DNA from: Bacteroidales bacterium UBA2287
GTDB taxonomy: Bacteria > Bacteroidota > Bacteroidia > Bacteroidales > Tenuifilaceae
DNA: 64,000 nucleotides
Direction: 5' to 3'
Assembly: GCA_002345675.1 (NCBI GenBank)
Contig: DDWL01000036.1
Span: 29,843-93,842, forward strand
Part shown: one piece after another, positions 53,604-63,737 of the stretch
Numbering within the stretch: the stretch's first letter is position 1
Layout of the letters: each line of letters begins with the position of its first letter
Translations under genes and position numbers: made by a program
Notes under the pieces: model-generated
Told to the model about the DNA's origin: nothing
Seen by the model: the letters and a program-made list of their open reading frames with translations, nothing else
Database searches by the model: none

Positions 53604-54896
53604 ATGAAAGTTTTAATGTTTGGATGGGAGTTTCCTCCCCATATAACGGGTGGCTTGGGTACAGCTTGTTTCGGGTTAACCCGCGGGCTGGCCAAGCACA
53701 ACGTCGAAATACTGTTCGTTGTGCCCAAAAAGTTTGGCGACGAGGATCAGTCGTCACTTCGCCTTGTACCCGCCGAGGATATTGATGTTGGACACATGTC
53801 GATAGAGTTAGAAGCCTTTTGGAAAAAGATTAGTTACCTAGAGGTTAGTTCTGCCTTAATACCATATGTTGGCCCCGAAGAGTTTGAGCGAATGGTTTCC
53901 GAGTCGCAAATCGATAATGTTAACGAAAAAACGAGCAAGTCGACCAAGCGATTCCGTTTTTCGGGAAAGTACGGAAAAGACCTTATGAAAGAGGTTTCGC
54001 GGTACGCGCTTATTGCTGCAAGCATAGCTAAAAACGAACAGTTCGACGTAATTCATGCCCACGACTGGCTTACATACCTTGCGGGTATTACAGCAAAACT
54101 TGTTTCGGGAAAACCCCTTATAGTGCATGTGCACGCAACCGAATTCGACCGAAGTGGCGAAAACGTTAACCAAGCAGTGTACGATATTGAGCGACAGGGA
54201 ATGCAAGCAGCCGACAAAATTATTGCGGTTAGTCACCTTACACGAAACACCATAATTCAGCGCTACGGAATTCCCGAAGATAAAGTAGTTACAATTCATA
54301 ATGCTGTCGATTTTTCGGGTTTTACCGATAGCCCCAATTTTAGAAAGAATGTGCCCGAAAAAGTGGTTACATTCCTTGGGCGTGTTACCTTTCAAAAAGG
54401 GCCCGACTATTTTGTTGAGGCAGCAAGCAAGGTGCTTAAAAAGTATCCCAATGTTCGTTTTGTTATGGCCGGAAGCGGCGATATGCTAAACCGCATGATT
54501 CGTCGTGCCGCCGAACTTGAAATTACCGACCGATTTCACTTTACAGGATTTCTTAAGGGTGAAGAGGTTAACCGAATGTTCGCAATGAGCGACGTTTATG
54601 TTATGCCATCGGTTTCCGAGCCATTTGGTATTAGTCCGTTAGAGGCAATGCGCAGTAGCGTTCCGGTAATTATTTCGAAGCAATCGGGGGTTGCCGAAAT
54701 TTTGAGGCATGCCCTAAAAGTCGATTTTTGGGATGTTGACTCAATGGCCGACTGCATTTATGGCCTTTTAAGCTACGACGCCCTTTCGAAGTACTTTATT
54801 CGCCACGGGCAAGAAGAGGTAAATAGCCTGAAATGGGAAAAAGCAGCTCGTGAAGTTGTTATGGTTTACCAAGAGGTTCGAGGGTGGAATGCCTAA
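53604..54896 (+). CDS. GT4-family glycogen synthase-like glycosyltransferase
   Basis: 430 residues with a GT-B fold. N-terminal FGWEFPPHITGGLGTACFGL and HAHDWLTYLAGI, C-terminal FLGRVTFQKGPDYFVEA and EPFGISPLEAM with the E-x7-E pair. It would use NDP-glucose to extend alpha-1,4-glucan or form maltose-1-phosphate-like primers; the precise donor is not decided. It sits between the secreted hydrolase and the GH57 gene (48 nt gap), in the arrangement commonly seen beside GH57 in this phylum. Confidence 0.88.
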   Translation: MKVLMFGWEFPPHITGGLGTACFGLTRGLAKHNVEILFVVPKKFGDEDQSSLRLVPAEDIDVGHMSIELEAFWKKISYLEVSSALIPYVGPEEFERMVSESQIDNVNEKTSKSTKRFRFSGKYGKDLMKEVSRYALIAASIAKNEQFDVIHAHDWLTYLAGITAKLVSGKPLIVHVHATEFDRSGENVNQAVYDIERQGMQAADKIIAVSHLTRNTIIQRYGIPEDKVVTIHNAVDFSGFTDSPNFRKNVPEKVVTFLGRVTFQKGPDYFVEAASKVLKKYPNVRFVMAGSGDMLNRMIRRAAELEITDRFHFTGFLKGEEVNRMFAMSDVYVMPSVSEPFGISPLEAMRSSVPVIISKQSGVAEILRHALKVDFWDVDSMADCIYGLLSYDALSKYFIRHGQEEVNSLKWEKAAREVVMVYQEVRGWNA

Positions 54897-54944
54897 GTTG
54901 CCAAATTATAATTCGAAAAGAAAAACAATAAATTACATAGCACC

Positions 54945-56651
54945 ATGAAAAAGACTATTTGCTTTTACTTTCAGGTTCACCAGCCATACAGGCTTCGTCG
55001 CTACCGTTTTTTCGACATTGGTCAGTATCACAATTACTTCGACGATTATGCTAACCGCTCCATAATGCGAAAAGTGGCCGAGAAATGCTACTTACCCACC
55101 AATAATCTTATGCTTTCGTTAATTAAGGAGTACGGCAGCCAGTTTAAAATATCGTACTCCATTTCGGGAACGGCACTCGACCAAATGGAGCAATACGCTC
55201 CCGACGTGCTCGATACTTTCCGCAGGCTTGCCGAAACAGGATGCGTTGAGTTTCTTGCCGAAACCTACTCTCACTCTTTGTCGGCATTAAAAAGTCGAGA
55301 AGAATTCGAAAAACAGGTAAACTTTCAGAAAAAGAAAATAAAAGATTTGCTTGGATACGAGGCTACAACATTTAGAAATACCGAGCTTATTTACTCCGAC
55401 GAAATTGGCGCTATGGTTGCCGACATGGGCTTTAGGGCAATGCTTACCGAAGGAGCAAAGCATATTTTAGGTTGGAAAAGTTCAAACTATCTCTACACAA
55501 ACGCCATTGAGCCAAAGCTTAAGTTGCTCTTAAAGAACTTTCAGCTTAGCGACGACATCGCCTTCCGCTTCTCGAATAGGGGCTGGGCCGATTGGCCTTT
55601 AACCACAGAGAAGTACGTTGATTGGCTCAATTCCATTGACCATAAGGAGGAAATTATTAACCTGTTTATGGACTACGAAACTTTTGGTGAGCACCAATGG
55701 GCCGAAACAGGCATTTTTGAATTTATGAAAGCCCTACCAGGTAGAGTTTTATCGCATTCTAACTTCGAATTTCTTACACCAAGCGAAGCGGCACAAAAGC
55801 ATCAGCCCATTGCGCCGCTTCATGTACCTTACCCAATTAGCTGGGCCGACGAGGAGCGCGACCTTACCGCTTGGCTTGGCAACGAAATGCAAGACGAAGC
55901 TTTCGATAACCTGTATAGATTAATCGATAAAGTAAGTAAAATTGACGACCCCGACATTCAGCGCGATTGGCGCCACCTGCAAACCAGCGACCATTTTTAC
56001 TACATGTGCACCAAGTGGTTTAGCGATGGCGATGTGCATAAGTACTTCAATCCTTACGATTCGCCCTACGAAGCGTTTATAACCTTTATGAATGCGTTTA
56101 GCGACTTTAAGTTAAGGGTAAATGCGCTCCACGCTTCGCTACCAGCTGAGGTTAACGCCGAGTCGCCCGACCATTTGGAGAAATTAATTGCCGAATACCA
56201 AGGTAAGTTAAATGCCTTAATGGTTTTAAAAGGTAACGCATCGGCTGCAGAAGCAAAGCCCAAAAAGACTTCTACTAAAACAGTAAAACCATCAAAGACT
56301 ATAGCAGCAAAAAAAGCAACTGTAAAAAAGCCTTCTGCAGAAAAGGGTAAACCCGTGGTTAAGGTAAAAAAGGTTGAGAAAAAAGTAGTAGCTAAAAAAG
56401 CAGCAGCGTCTAAGGTCGTTAACGCTCCAACTAAAAAGCAGCCCGTTAAAAAGGCAACAGCAGTAAAGGAAAAACCAGTTGCGAAGGTAAAACAGGTTGA
56501 GAAAAAAGTTGTAGCCAAAAAACTCGTAGCAACTAAGAAGGTTAAAGTTTCTGCTAAAAAGCAGCCCGTTAAAAAGGCAGTATCGGCAAAGGTTACGAAA
56601 GTAGTTAAAGCAAAAGTTGCACCTGCAAAACCAAGTGCTAAAAAGAAGTAA
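54945..56651 (+). CDS. GH57 alpha-glucan enzyme with histone-H1-like lysine-rich tail
   Basis: 568 residues. GH57 catalytic part about 1-400: FQVHQPYRLR at the start, VEFLAETYSHSLSAL with the nucleophile-region Glu, FRNTELIYSDEIG, and NLFMDYETFGEHQW carrying the conserved Asp. It cleaves or transfers alpha-1,4-glucan (amylase or branching type). Residues about 430-568 are an unusual Lys/Ala/Val/Pro tail with two imperfect repeats of about 39 residues (GKPVVKVKKVEKKVVAKKA and EKPVAKVKQVEKKVVAKKL); this is like bacterial H1-type tails and would be strongly basic. Between GT4 and the fused synthase-phosphorylase gene (42 nt). Confidence 0.9.
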   Translation: MKKTICFYFQVHQPYRLRRYRFFDIGQYHNYFDDYANRSIMRKVAEKCYLPTNNLMLSLIKEYGSQFKISYSISGTALDQMEQYAPDVLDTFRRLAETGCVEFLAETYSHSLSALKSREEFEKQVNFQKKKIKDLLGYEATTFRNTELIYSDEIGAMVADMGFRAMLTEGAKHILGWKSSNYLYTNAIEPKLKLLLKNFQLSDDIAFRFSNRGWADWPLTTEKYVDWLNSIDHKEEIINLFMDYETFGEHQWAETGIFEFMKALPGRVLSHSNFEFLTPSEAAQKHQPIAPLHVPYPISWADEERDLTAWLGNEMQDEAFDNLYRLIDKVSKIDDPDIQRDWRHLQTSDHFYYMCTKWFSDGDVHKYFNPYDSPYEAFITFMNAFSDFKLRVNALHASLPAEVNAESPDHLEKLIAEYQGKLNALMVLKGNASAAEAKPKKTSTKTVKPSKTIAAKKATVKKPSAEKGKPVVKVKKVEKKVVAKKAAASKVVNAPTKKQPVKKATAVKEKPVAKVKQVEKKVVAKKLVATKKVKVSAKKQPVKKAVSAKVTKVVKAKVAPAKPSAKKK

Positions 56652-56693
56652 CTTTGCCTGCTTAAAATTTAAAATGTACAATTACTGCATAAT

Positions 56694-59600
56694 ATGAAAG
56701 ATAAATTAATTAAGCCCGATTACCTTTTTGAGGTTAGCTGGGAGGTGTGTAATAAGGTAGGTGGTATTCATACCGTAATATCAACAAAGGCTCCAAGCCT
56801 TGTTGAGGAGTACAAGAATAACTACATACTTATTGGTCCCGATGTTTGGCGCGATACCGATGTGCATCCTGAGTTTATTGAGGATCCTCAACTATTATCA
56901 TCGTGGCGAAAAAAGGCAACCGACGAGGGTTTAAGGGTTCGAGTTGGTCGATGGAATATATTAAGCAAACCAATAGTTATACTGGTCGACTTTACCCCAA
57001 TGTTCCCAAGCAAAAACGATATTTTTAAGGTTTTTTGGGAAGAGTATAAACTCGACTCCTTGCCAGGGCAATGGGATTATATTGAGCCAGCCCTTTTTGG
57101 TTATGCTTCGGGGCGAATTATCGAAAGTTTTACAAATTTTCAGCTAAGCCTAAGGCATAAAATTGTTGCCCAGTTTCACGAATGGATGACCGGTACAGGG
57201 CTTTTGTACCTTAAAAAGTTTACCCCTCAAATTGGCACAATATTTACAACCCATGCCACTGTAATGGGCAGGTGTATTGCCGGAAACGGAATTCCTCTTT
57301 ACGGTAAACTCGACAAGTACAATGCCGACTCAATGGCTATTGAGTTTAACGTTGTAGCAAAGCAATCGCTCGAAAAAATTTCGGCTCAACAGGCCGATTG
57401 CTACACAACGGTTAGCGAAATTACAGCTACCGAATGCGCACAGTTTCATGGCAAGCCCGTTGATGTTATTACCCCAAACGGATTCGACAACTCATTTGTG
57501 TCCGAAGGCAGCGAATTTAAACTTCGAAGAATTGAGGCAAGGGTTAAGTTTTACGAAGTTGCCGAAGCGCTTTTAGCCCACGATGTTGCAAAAAATGCCT
57601 TAATTGTTGGCATTAGCGGAAGGTACGAATTTAAAAATAAGGGAATCGATGTTTTCATTGATGCGCTAGCTAAACTTAACGAGTGCAATAATAAAATTGA
57701 ACACGAGGTTTTAGCATTTATCCTAATTCCTGCTGCGCACCATGGCCCACGCAAGGATGTTTTTAAAAATCTTCAGGATAAAAACAACGAAAACGTAGTT
57801 GTACTAAGCAATACACATATTACCCATTACCTAAACGACCCCGAGTACGATCCTATTCTTAAAAAACTTAAAAGCGTAGGACTAATGAACGCTTCGAGCG
57901 ATAGGGTAAAGGTGTTTTTTGTGCCTAGTTACTTAAATGGCGACGACGGCATTTTTAATATGCCATACTACGACTTGCTAATAGGTATGGACATTTCCAT
58001 TTTCCCTTCGTACTACGAGCCATGGGGCTATACTCCACTGGAAAGCCTCGCTTTTCATGTGCCAACCATAACAACAACCCTTGCAGGGTTTGGGCTTTGG
58101 GTTAAACAGTACTATAAAGGTAGTCACCCAGGCATTAAACTTATTGAGCGAACCGACGATAACGACGCCTTTGTTGTCGACGAAATTTCGAAGGCGCTTT
58201 GCGCATACCTTGCCCTGTCGCCCGATGAACAGGAGCAATTCAGAAGCAATGCTGCCGACGTTTCGCTAATTGCCCTTTGGGAGAGCCAGCTGCAGTACTA
58301 TCGTTTAGCCTATAGCAATGCGCTTCAAAAGGTTGAAGGCCGAACTCAGCAGTTTGTCGAAACCGAATGGGAGGAGCAACCACCCTATGTTGAACGAAAA
58401 TTCAGGGTAAACCAACCAAATTGGGTTCGTCTGCTTATACAAAAGAATATTCCCGAAAAGTTAGTAGCTCTCGACGAACTTTCGCGCAACCTTTGGTGGT
58501 GCTGGAACCCCGATGCCTATGAACTTTTTAAGTCAATCGACAAGAATCTGTGGAGTGCTTGTGAGCACAACCCAATTCTTTTTCTCGAAAAAATAAGCTT
58601 TAAACGATACCAGGATCTTGAGCAGGATGCCGATTTTATTCAACGCCTCGAAAGGGTGCACAAGCACTTTAGGGAGTACATGGGTCAGAAAATTGGTCGT
58701 AAAGGGCCAAAAATTGGATACTTCAGCATGGAGTTTGGGTTGCACTCATCCTTTAAGTTATACTCAGGCGGCTTAGGAATTCTTGCTGGCGACTATTTAA
58801 AGGAAGCGTCGGACCGTAATTTGCCACTAACAGGTGTTGGTCTTTTTTATCGCTATGGCTACTTTACTCAGCAACTGTCGTCAACTGGGCAGCAAGTTGC
58901 ATCGTACGATTTGCAGAACTTTGCCCAAACAGTGGCTAAGCCCGTACGACACGAAAATGGCAAGTGGAAAACCATAAGCATTGCATTTCCTGGGCGAAAT
59001 GTTTCGGCCCGTATTTGGAGGGTCGATGTGGGTCGAACAGAGCTTTACCTACTCGATACCGATTACGAAGATAATTTACAGGAAGATAGGGTTATTACCC
59101 ACCACCTTTACGGAGGCGATTGGGAAAACCGATTTAAGCAGGAAATGCTTTTGGGAATTGGAGGCGTTAGGGCACTTAACACTATAGGAGTACATCCCGA
59201 TGTGTTTCACCTAAACGAAGGGCATGCTGCTTTTGCTGGACTTGAAAGGCTTAGGGCACAAATTACTAACGAAAAATATTCGTTCTCCGAATCGCTCGAG
59301 TTGGTTCGAGCATCGAGCTTGTTTACTACGCATACTCCTGTTCCTGCTGGCCACGATGCTTTTACCGAGGATATTTTAAGAACCTACATGACCCATTATC
59401 CCGAGCGACTTGGTATTACCTGGGAGCAGTTTATGAACCTTGGGAAAATGAATTCCGACGATGAAACCGAACGCTTCTCGATGAGCCACTTAGCTGCCAA
59501 CCTTTCGCAGGAAATTAATGGTGTAAGCTGGCTTCATGGCGAAGTAAGTAAGGACATGTTTGCAGGTTTATGGCCTGGTTACTTCCCCAACGAGTCGCAC

Positions 59601-60941
59601 ATTGGCTTTGTAACAAATGGTGTTCACTATCCTACTTGGGCTGGAACCGAATGGCGAACAATTCTTGAAGGTAACGGACAGGAAAAGAGCTTCGATAACA
59701 ACCCAATATGGGATAGAGTAAACTCAATTCCCGAATCGAAAATTTGGGCCATTCGAAACCTTCAACGAAAAAGGCTAATTGATCTAATAAAAAAACGCCT
59801 TACAAATCCGCAAATGGTTAAGTACGAGAGTCCTCGACAGGTTGTGGAGATTCAGGAAAAAATACGCGATAATGTGCTTACCTTTGGGTTTGCCCGACGA
59901 TTTGCAACCTATAAACGAGCTCACTTGCTTATTCGCGATCTCGACCGCCTCGATCGGTTAGTAAATAACCGCGATAAACCAGTTCAATTTATTTTTGCTG
60001 GTAAGGCGCACCCGCACGATAAAGCCGGTCAGGATCTTATTCGACGAATTGTAGAGGTAACAAAAATGCCTCAGTTCATAGGCCGAATTCTATTTCTCCA
60101 GAATTACGACATGGAGCTTGCCCGTAAAATGACTCGAGGAGTCGACATTTGGCTAAACACACCAACACGACCCCTCGAAGCGTCGGGAACTAGCGGAATG
60201 AAAGCCGTAATGAACGGTGCCTTGCATTTTAGTGTACTCGATGGATGGTGGGTTGAAGGCTATAAAGAGGGCGCTGGCTGGGCTTTGCCCCAGGAGAGAA
60301 CCTACGCACAGCAAGAGTTTCAAGACGAACTCGATGCCGAAATGCTATATACCTTAATCGAAAATGAAATTACTTCAGCATTTTATGCTCGTAACGCCGA
60401 GGATGTTTCGGTTGAGTGGGTTTCGTTTATTAAAAAGTCGATAAGCGAGGTGGCTTCGCAGTTTACTACAACTCGTATGATGGAAGATTATGAGCAGAAG
60501 TTTTATAATAAACTCTACATTAGGTCGAAACGACTACTAGAGGATGAAGCTGACCTTGCCAAAAAATTATCGAATTGGAAGAAGAAAGTTACCCGTCACT
60601 GGGAATCAATGGAGATTATTTCGGCCGAGCAGTTCGACATATTGCGAGAGGCAATTGTTCTTGGGAAAGAGTACACATCGGAGGTGGTAATCGACCTAGG
60701 GAAACTTTCGCCCGACGACATAGGTGTTGAACTTGTTGTTGCCGATATGATTGAAGGTGGTCAAGTGCAAATTAAACGAATTCAGGAGTTTGACTTAGAG
60801 CATGTAGAAGAAAGTAGGGCAACTTTTAGGTTGTCGATTGTGCCTATGGAACCTGGCGTTTTTGAAGCTGGAATTAGAATTTTTGCAAAAAATAAGGAAC
60901 TTCCCCATCGCATGGATTTTAATTTGGTACGATGGATATAG
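56694..60941 (+). CDS. Fused GT3 glycogen synthase-GT35 alpha-glucan phosphorylase
   Basis: 1415 residues combining two enzymes. The first (about 1-555) is a GT3, eukaryote-like glycogen synthase: FEVSWEVCNKVGGIHTVIS, and EPWGYTPLE with E442 and E450. The second (about 570-1415) is a short-type alpha-glucan phosphorylase: GYFSMEFGLHSSFKLYSGGL, LNEGHAAF, FTTHTPVPAGHDAF and PLP lysine K1170 in EASGTSGMKAVMNGA. Synthesis and phosphorolysis of glycogen are thus on one chain, both active sites apparently complete. In Bacteroides the two are, from memory, separate adjacent genes. The last gene of the cluster, with a terminator after it. Confidence 0.93.
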   Translation: MKDKLIKPDYLFEVSWEVCNKVGGIHTVISTKAPSLVEEYKNNYILIGPDVWRDTDVHPEFIEDPQLLSSWRKKATDEGLRVRVGRWNILSKPIVILVDFTPMFPSKNDIFKVFWEEYKLDSLPGQWDYIEPALFGYASGRIIESFTNFQLSLRHKIVAQFHEWMTGTGLLYLKKFTPQIGTIFTTHATVMGRCIAGNGIPLYGKLDKYNADSMAIEFNVVAKQSLEKISAQQADCYTTVSEITATECAQFHGKPVDVITPNGFDNSFVSEGSEFKLRRIEARVKFYEVAEALLAHDVAKNALIVGISGRYEFKNKGIDVFIDALAKLNECNNKIEHEVLAFILIPAAHHGPRKDVFKNLQDKNNENVVVLSNTHITHYLNDPEYDPILKKLKSVGLMNASSDRVKVFFVPSYLNGDDGIFNMPYYDLLIGMDISIFPSYYEPWGYTPLESLAFHVPTITTTLAGFGLWVKQYYKGSHPGIKLIERTDDNDAFVVDEISKALCAYLALSPDEQEQFRSNAADVSLIALWESQLQYYRLAYSNALQKVEGRTQQFVETEWEEQPPYVERKFRVNQPNWVRLLIQKNIPEKLVALDELSRNLWWCWNPDAYELFKSIDKNLWSACEHNPILFLEKISFKRYQDLEQDADFIQRLERVHKHFREYMGQKIGRKGPKIGYFSMEFGLHSSFKLYSGGLGILAGDYLKEASDRNLPLTGVGLFYRYGYFTQQLSSTGQQVASYDLQNFAQTVAKPVRHENGKWKTISIAFPGRNVSARIWRVDVGRTELYLLDTDYEDNLQEDRVITHHLYGGDWENRFKQEMLLGIGGVRALNTIGVHPDVFHLNEGHAAFAGLERLRAQITNEKYSFSESLELVRASSLFTTHTPVPAGHDAFTEDILRTYMTHYPERLGITWEQFMNLGKMNSDDETERFSMSHLAANLSQEINGVSWLHGEVSKDMFAGLWPGYFPNESHIGFVTNGVHYPTWAGTEWRTILEGNGQEKSFDNNPIWDRVNSIPESKIWAIRNLQRKRLIDLIKKRLTNPQMVKYESPRQVVEIQEKIRDNVLTFGFARRFATYKRAHLLIRDLDRLDRLVNNRDKPVQFIFAGKAHPHDKAGQDLIRRIVEVTKMPQFIGRILFLQNYDMELARKMTRGVDIWLNTPTRPLEASGTSGMKAVMNGALHFSVLDGWWVEGYKEGAGWALPQERTYAQQEFQDELDAEMLYTLIENEITSAFYARNAEDVSVEWVSFIKKSISEVASQFTTTRMMEDYEQKFYNKLYIRSKRLLEDEADLAKKLSNWKKKVTRHWESMEIISAEQFDILREAIVLGKEYTSEVVIDLGKLSPDDIGVELVVADMIEGGQVQIKRIQEFDLEHVEESRATFRLSIVPMEPGVFEAGIRIFAKNKELPHRMDFNLVRWI

Positions 60942-60961
60942 TATAAAATGTTGCAAGTTGC

Positions 60962-60997
60962 AAAAAAGCCCATAAATTCGGGGCTTTTTGCTTTTTT
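60962..60997 (+). terminator. Terminator of the glycogen cluster
   Basis: Stem aaaaagccc/gggcttttt (60963-60971 with 60981-60989), 9-nt loop, followed by gcttttttatt. Confidence 0.75.
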
Positions 60998-61127
60998 ATT
61001 CTTTTTGAAATAATAATAGAAAAAACATTGCTCTAAGCAATTGATTTTTCAAAGGTTTTATCCATTTTTGTGCTTTAAATGCTTGAAATTGCAATACTTC
61101 ACTAAGGTTTAGTTTATTGTCAAGATA

Positions 61128-62654
61128 ATGAGTGTGTTACGACAAATTAAAAGCGCCCTTATTTCCGTTTACTGTAAGGATAATCTGTCTCCTATTGTTG
61201 AAGTCCTCAATAAATTAGGTGTTACTATTTACTCTACAGGAGGAACTCTTAGTTTTATTAATGAAATGGGGGTTAAGGCAACACCCATTGAGGAGCTAAC
61301 CGGTTACCCCTCAATTTTAGGCGGTAGGGTTAAAACCCTTCACCCAAAAGTTTTTGGTGGAATTTTAAGTAGGAGAGAAAACGAGAACGATCTTTTTCAG
61401 CTTCAGGAGTACCAAATTCCTGAAATTGACCTTGTTATTGTTGACTTATACCCATTTGAGGAAACAGTTGCCAAGGGTGGAAGCGAAAGTGAAATAATCG
61501 AGAAAATCGATATAGGCGGAGTGTCGCTTATTCGCGCAGCGGCCAAAAACTATCGCGATGTGCTGATTGTTTCGTCGCGAGAGCAGTATTCGACATTACT
61601 TGACCTCTTGGAGGATAATAATGGTAACTTTTCAATTGACGATCGTCGAGCATTTGCACTTGAAGCATTTAGCGTAACAAGCCATTACGATTCGGCAATA
61701 TTCTCGTATTTTGCAGGCGACACCATGCCAAACGCTTTTAAGAAAAGCGTAAATTCAAAGAAAAGCCTTAGGTACGGCGAAAACCCTCACCAAAAAGGAG
61801 CCTTTTACGGAAATTTCGATGACCTTTTCGAGCAACTCCATGGCAAAGAGGTGTCGTATAATAACCTGCTCGACATTGATGCTGCAATAAATCTCATTAC
61901 CGAATTTGTAAACCCTACAATAGCAATTCTTAAGCACAACAACGCCTGTGGAATTGCAACCCGCAACACATTACTACAGTCGTGGAGCGATGCCCTTGCT
62001 GGAGATCCAATTTCGGCCTTTGGGGGCGTAATTGTTTCGAACAGGGAAATTGATGAAACGACAGCGAAGGAAATGGATAAACTGTTTTACGAAGTTGTTG
62101 TTGCCCCTAATTTCGATAGCAAAGCGTTGGCAATTTTATCGTCGAAAAAGAATCGAATTATTCTAATTTCAAAACAAACGGTTAAGGCTAATTTGCAGTT
62201 TCGTAGCCTTCTTGGCGGAGTGCTTGTTCAGGAGCCCGACAGCAAAACCGAAGTTGTTTCCGACCTTAAGTCTGTAACCCAAAAGCAACCAAGCGAGCAG
62301 GAAGTAACCGACCTTCTTTTTGCAAATAGAATTGTAAAACATTCTAAGTCGAACTCAATTGTTCTAGCTAAAAATGGGCAACTTTTGGCAAGCGGAGTTG
62401 GCGAAACTTCGCGAGTTGATGCGCTAAAACATGCCATTGAAAAGGCCAAGTCGTTTGGGCATTCACTTCAGGGAGCTGTAATGGCCTCCGATGCATTTTT
62501 CCCGTTTGCCGATTGTGTCGAAATTGCCCACGCCGAAGGAATTGCCTCGGTTATTCAGCCAGGTGGATCGGTTCGCGATGTCGACTCAATTGAGTTTTGC
62601 AATAAAAATGGCATTTCAATGGTATTCACAGGAATTCGACACTTTAAACATTAA
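61128..62654 (+). CDS. purH: Bifunctional AICAR formyltransferase/IMP cyclohydrolase
   Basis: 508 residues, normal for PurH. The N-terminal MGS-like IMP cyclohydrolase (about 1-145) has YSTGGTLSFI and GGRVKTLHPKVFGG. The C-terminal AICAR transformylase has LRYGENPHQKGAFY, the ILKHNNACGIA catalytic Lys-His and SDAFFPFADCVE. It completes the last two steps of purine synthesis in the cytoplasm. It is 24 nt ahead of mreB. Confidence 0.97.
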   Translation: MSVLRQIKSALISVYCKDNLSPIVEVLNKLGVTIYSTGGTLSFINEMGVKATPIEELTGYPSILGGRVKTLHPKVFGGILSRRENENDLFQLQEYQIPEIDLVIVDLYPFEETVAKGGSESEIIEKIDIGGVSLIRAAAKNYRDVLIVSSREQYSTLLDLLEDNNGNFSIDDRRAFALEAFSVTSHYDSAIFSYFAGDTMPNAFKKSVNSKKSLRYGENPHQKGAFYGNFDDLFEQLHGKEVSYNNLLDIDAAINLITEFVNPTIAILKHNNACGIATRNTLLQSWSDALAGDPISAFGGVIVSNREIDETTAKEMDKLFYEVVVAPNFDSKALAILSSKKNRIILISKQTVKANLQFRSLLGGVLVQEPDSKTEVVSDLKSVTQKQPSEQEVTDLLFANRIVKHSKSNSIVLAKNGQLLASGVGETSRVDALKHAIEKAKSFGHSLQGAVMASDAFFPFADCVEIAHAEGIASVIQPGGSVRDVDSIEFCNKNGISMVFTGIRHFKH

Positions 62655-62677
62655 TATATCTAAATAATTAAAAAAAA

Positions 62678-63703
62678 ATGGGACTTTTCTCTTTCTTCAC
62701 ACAGGAGTTGGCTATTGATTTGGGAACTGCAAACACAATAATAATTTATAACGATAAAATTGTGGTTGACGAGCCTTCGATTGTAGCCATTGACCATAGT
62801 ACCGGCAAACTTATTGCCATTGGCGAAGTAGCTCGACAAATGCATGGAAAAACCCATGAGAATATCCGCACTATTCGCCCTCTTCGCGACGGTGTAATTG
62901 CCGATTTTAATGCGGCCGAGCAAATGATTCGAGGTATGATTAAAATGATTAATACCAAGAATAGGCTTTTTACCCCCTCGCTTCGCATGGTTGTTTGTAT
63001 TCCAAGTGGCAGCACCGAAGTTGAAATTCGTGCCGTTCGCGACTCTTCGGAGCATGCTGGGGGGCGCGATGTGTACATGATTTACGAGCCTATGGCTGCT
63101 GCGCTTGGTATTGGTCTCGATGTGCTAGCTCCCGAAGGTAGCATGGTGGTTGACATAGGAGGTGGCACTACCGAGATTGCAGTTATTGCGCTTGGTGGCA
63201 TTGTTTGTAACAAATCCATACGTATTGCTGGCGACGGCTTTACTGCCGATATTCAGGCCTACATGCGCCATCAGCATAATATTAAAATTGGAGAAAGAAC
63301 TGCTGAAGACATTAAAATTGGCGTAGGCTCGGCATTGCCCGACCTCGATAACCCTCCTGCCGACTATATTGTTCGTGGGCCAAACCTAATGACCGCACTG
63401 CCAATTGAAATTCCCGTATCGTATCAGGAAATTGCACACTGCCTCGACAAGTCGATTTCCAAAGTTGAAACTGCAATTTTAAGCGTACTGGAGCAAACAC
63501 CTCCCGAACTTTACGCCGACATTGTTCAGCGTGGAATTTACCTTGCTGGTGGTGGCGCATTGCTTCGTGGGCTCGACAGGAGACTAACAGAAAAGATTAA
63601 TATTCCTTTCATAGTAGCCGAAGATCCACTTCATGCTGTTGCACGGGGAACAGGTATTACACTCAAAAATATTGAAAAGTACCTGCCACTCTTAATGCGT
63701 TAA
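62678..63703 (+). CDS. mreB: Rod shape-determining protein MreB
   Basis: 341 residues of the actin/MreB family: LAIDLGTANTIIIY (phosphate 1), VVDIGGGTTEIAVIALGG (phosphate 2), IYLAGGGALLRGLD (adenosine) and TGITLKNIEKY at the end. It polymerises under the inner membrane and directs cell-wall synthesis. purH precedes it by 23 nt, and mreC follows 34 nt downstream. Confidence 0.97.
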   Translation: MGLFSFFTQELAIDLGTANTIIIYNDKIVVDEPSIVAIDHSTGKLIAIGEVARQMHGKTHENIRTIRPLRDGVIADFNAAEQMIRGMIKMINTKNRLFTPSLRMVVCIPSGSTEVEIRAVRDSSEHAGGRDVYMIYEPMAAALGIGLDVLAPEGSMVVDIGGGTTEIAVIALGGIVCNKSIRIAGDGFTADIQAYMRHQHNIKIGERTAEDIKIGVGSALPDLDNPPADYIVRGPNLMTALPIEIPVSYQEIAHCLDKSISKVETAILSVLEQTPPELYADIVQRGIYLAGGGALLRGLDRRLTEKINIPFIVAEDPLHAVARGTGITLKNIEKYLPLLMR

Positions 63704-63737
63704 CCATTTTTGTTTGCAATTAGGTTACTAAATAGGC

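Noticed and set aside
56066..56681. Minus-strand ORFs opposite the lysine-rich tail of the GH57 gene
   Set aside because: The complement of Lys codons gives Phe/Leu-rich readings; no signals.
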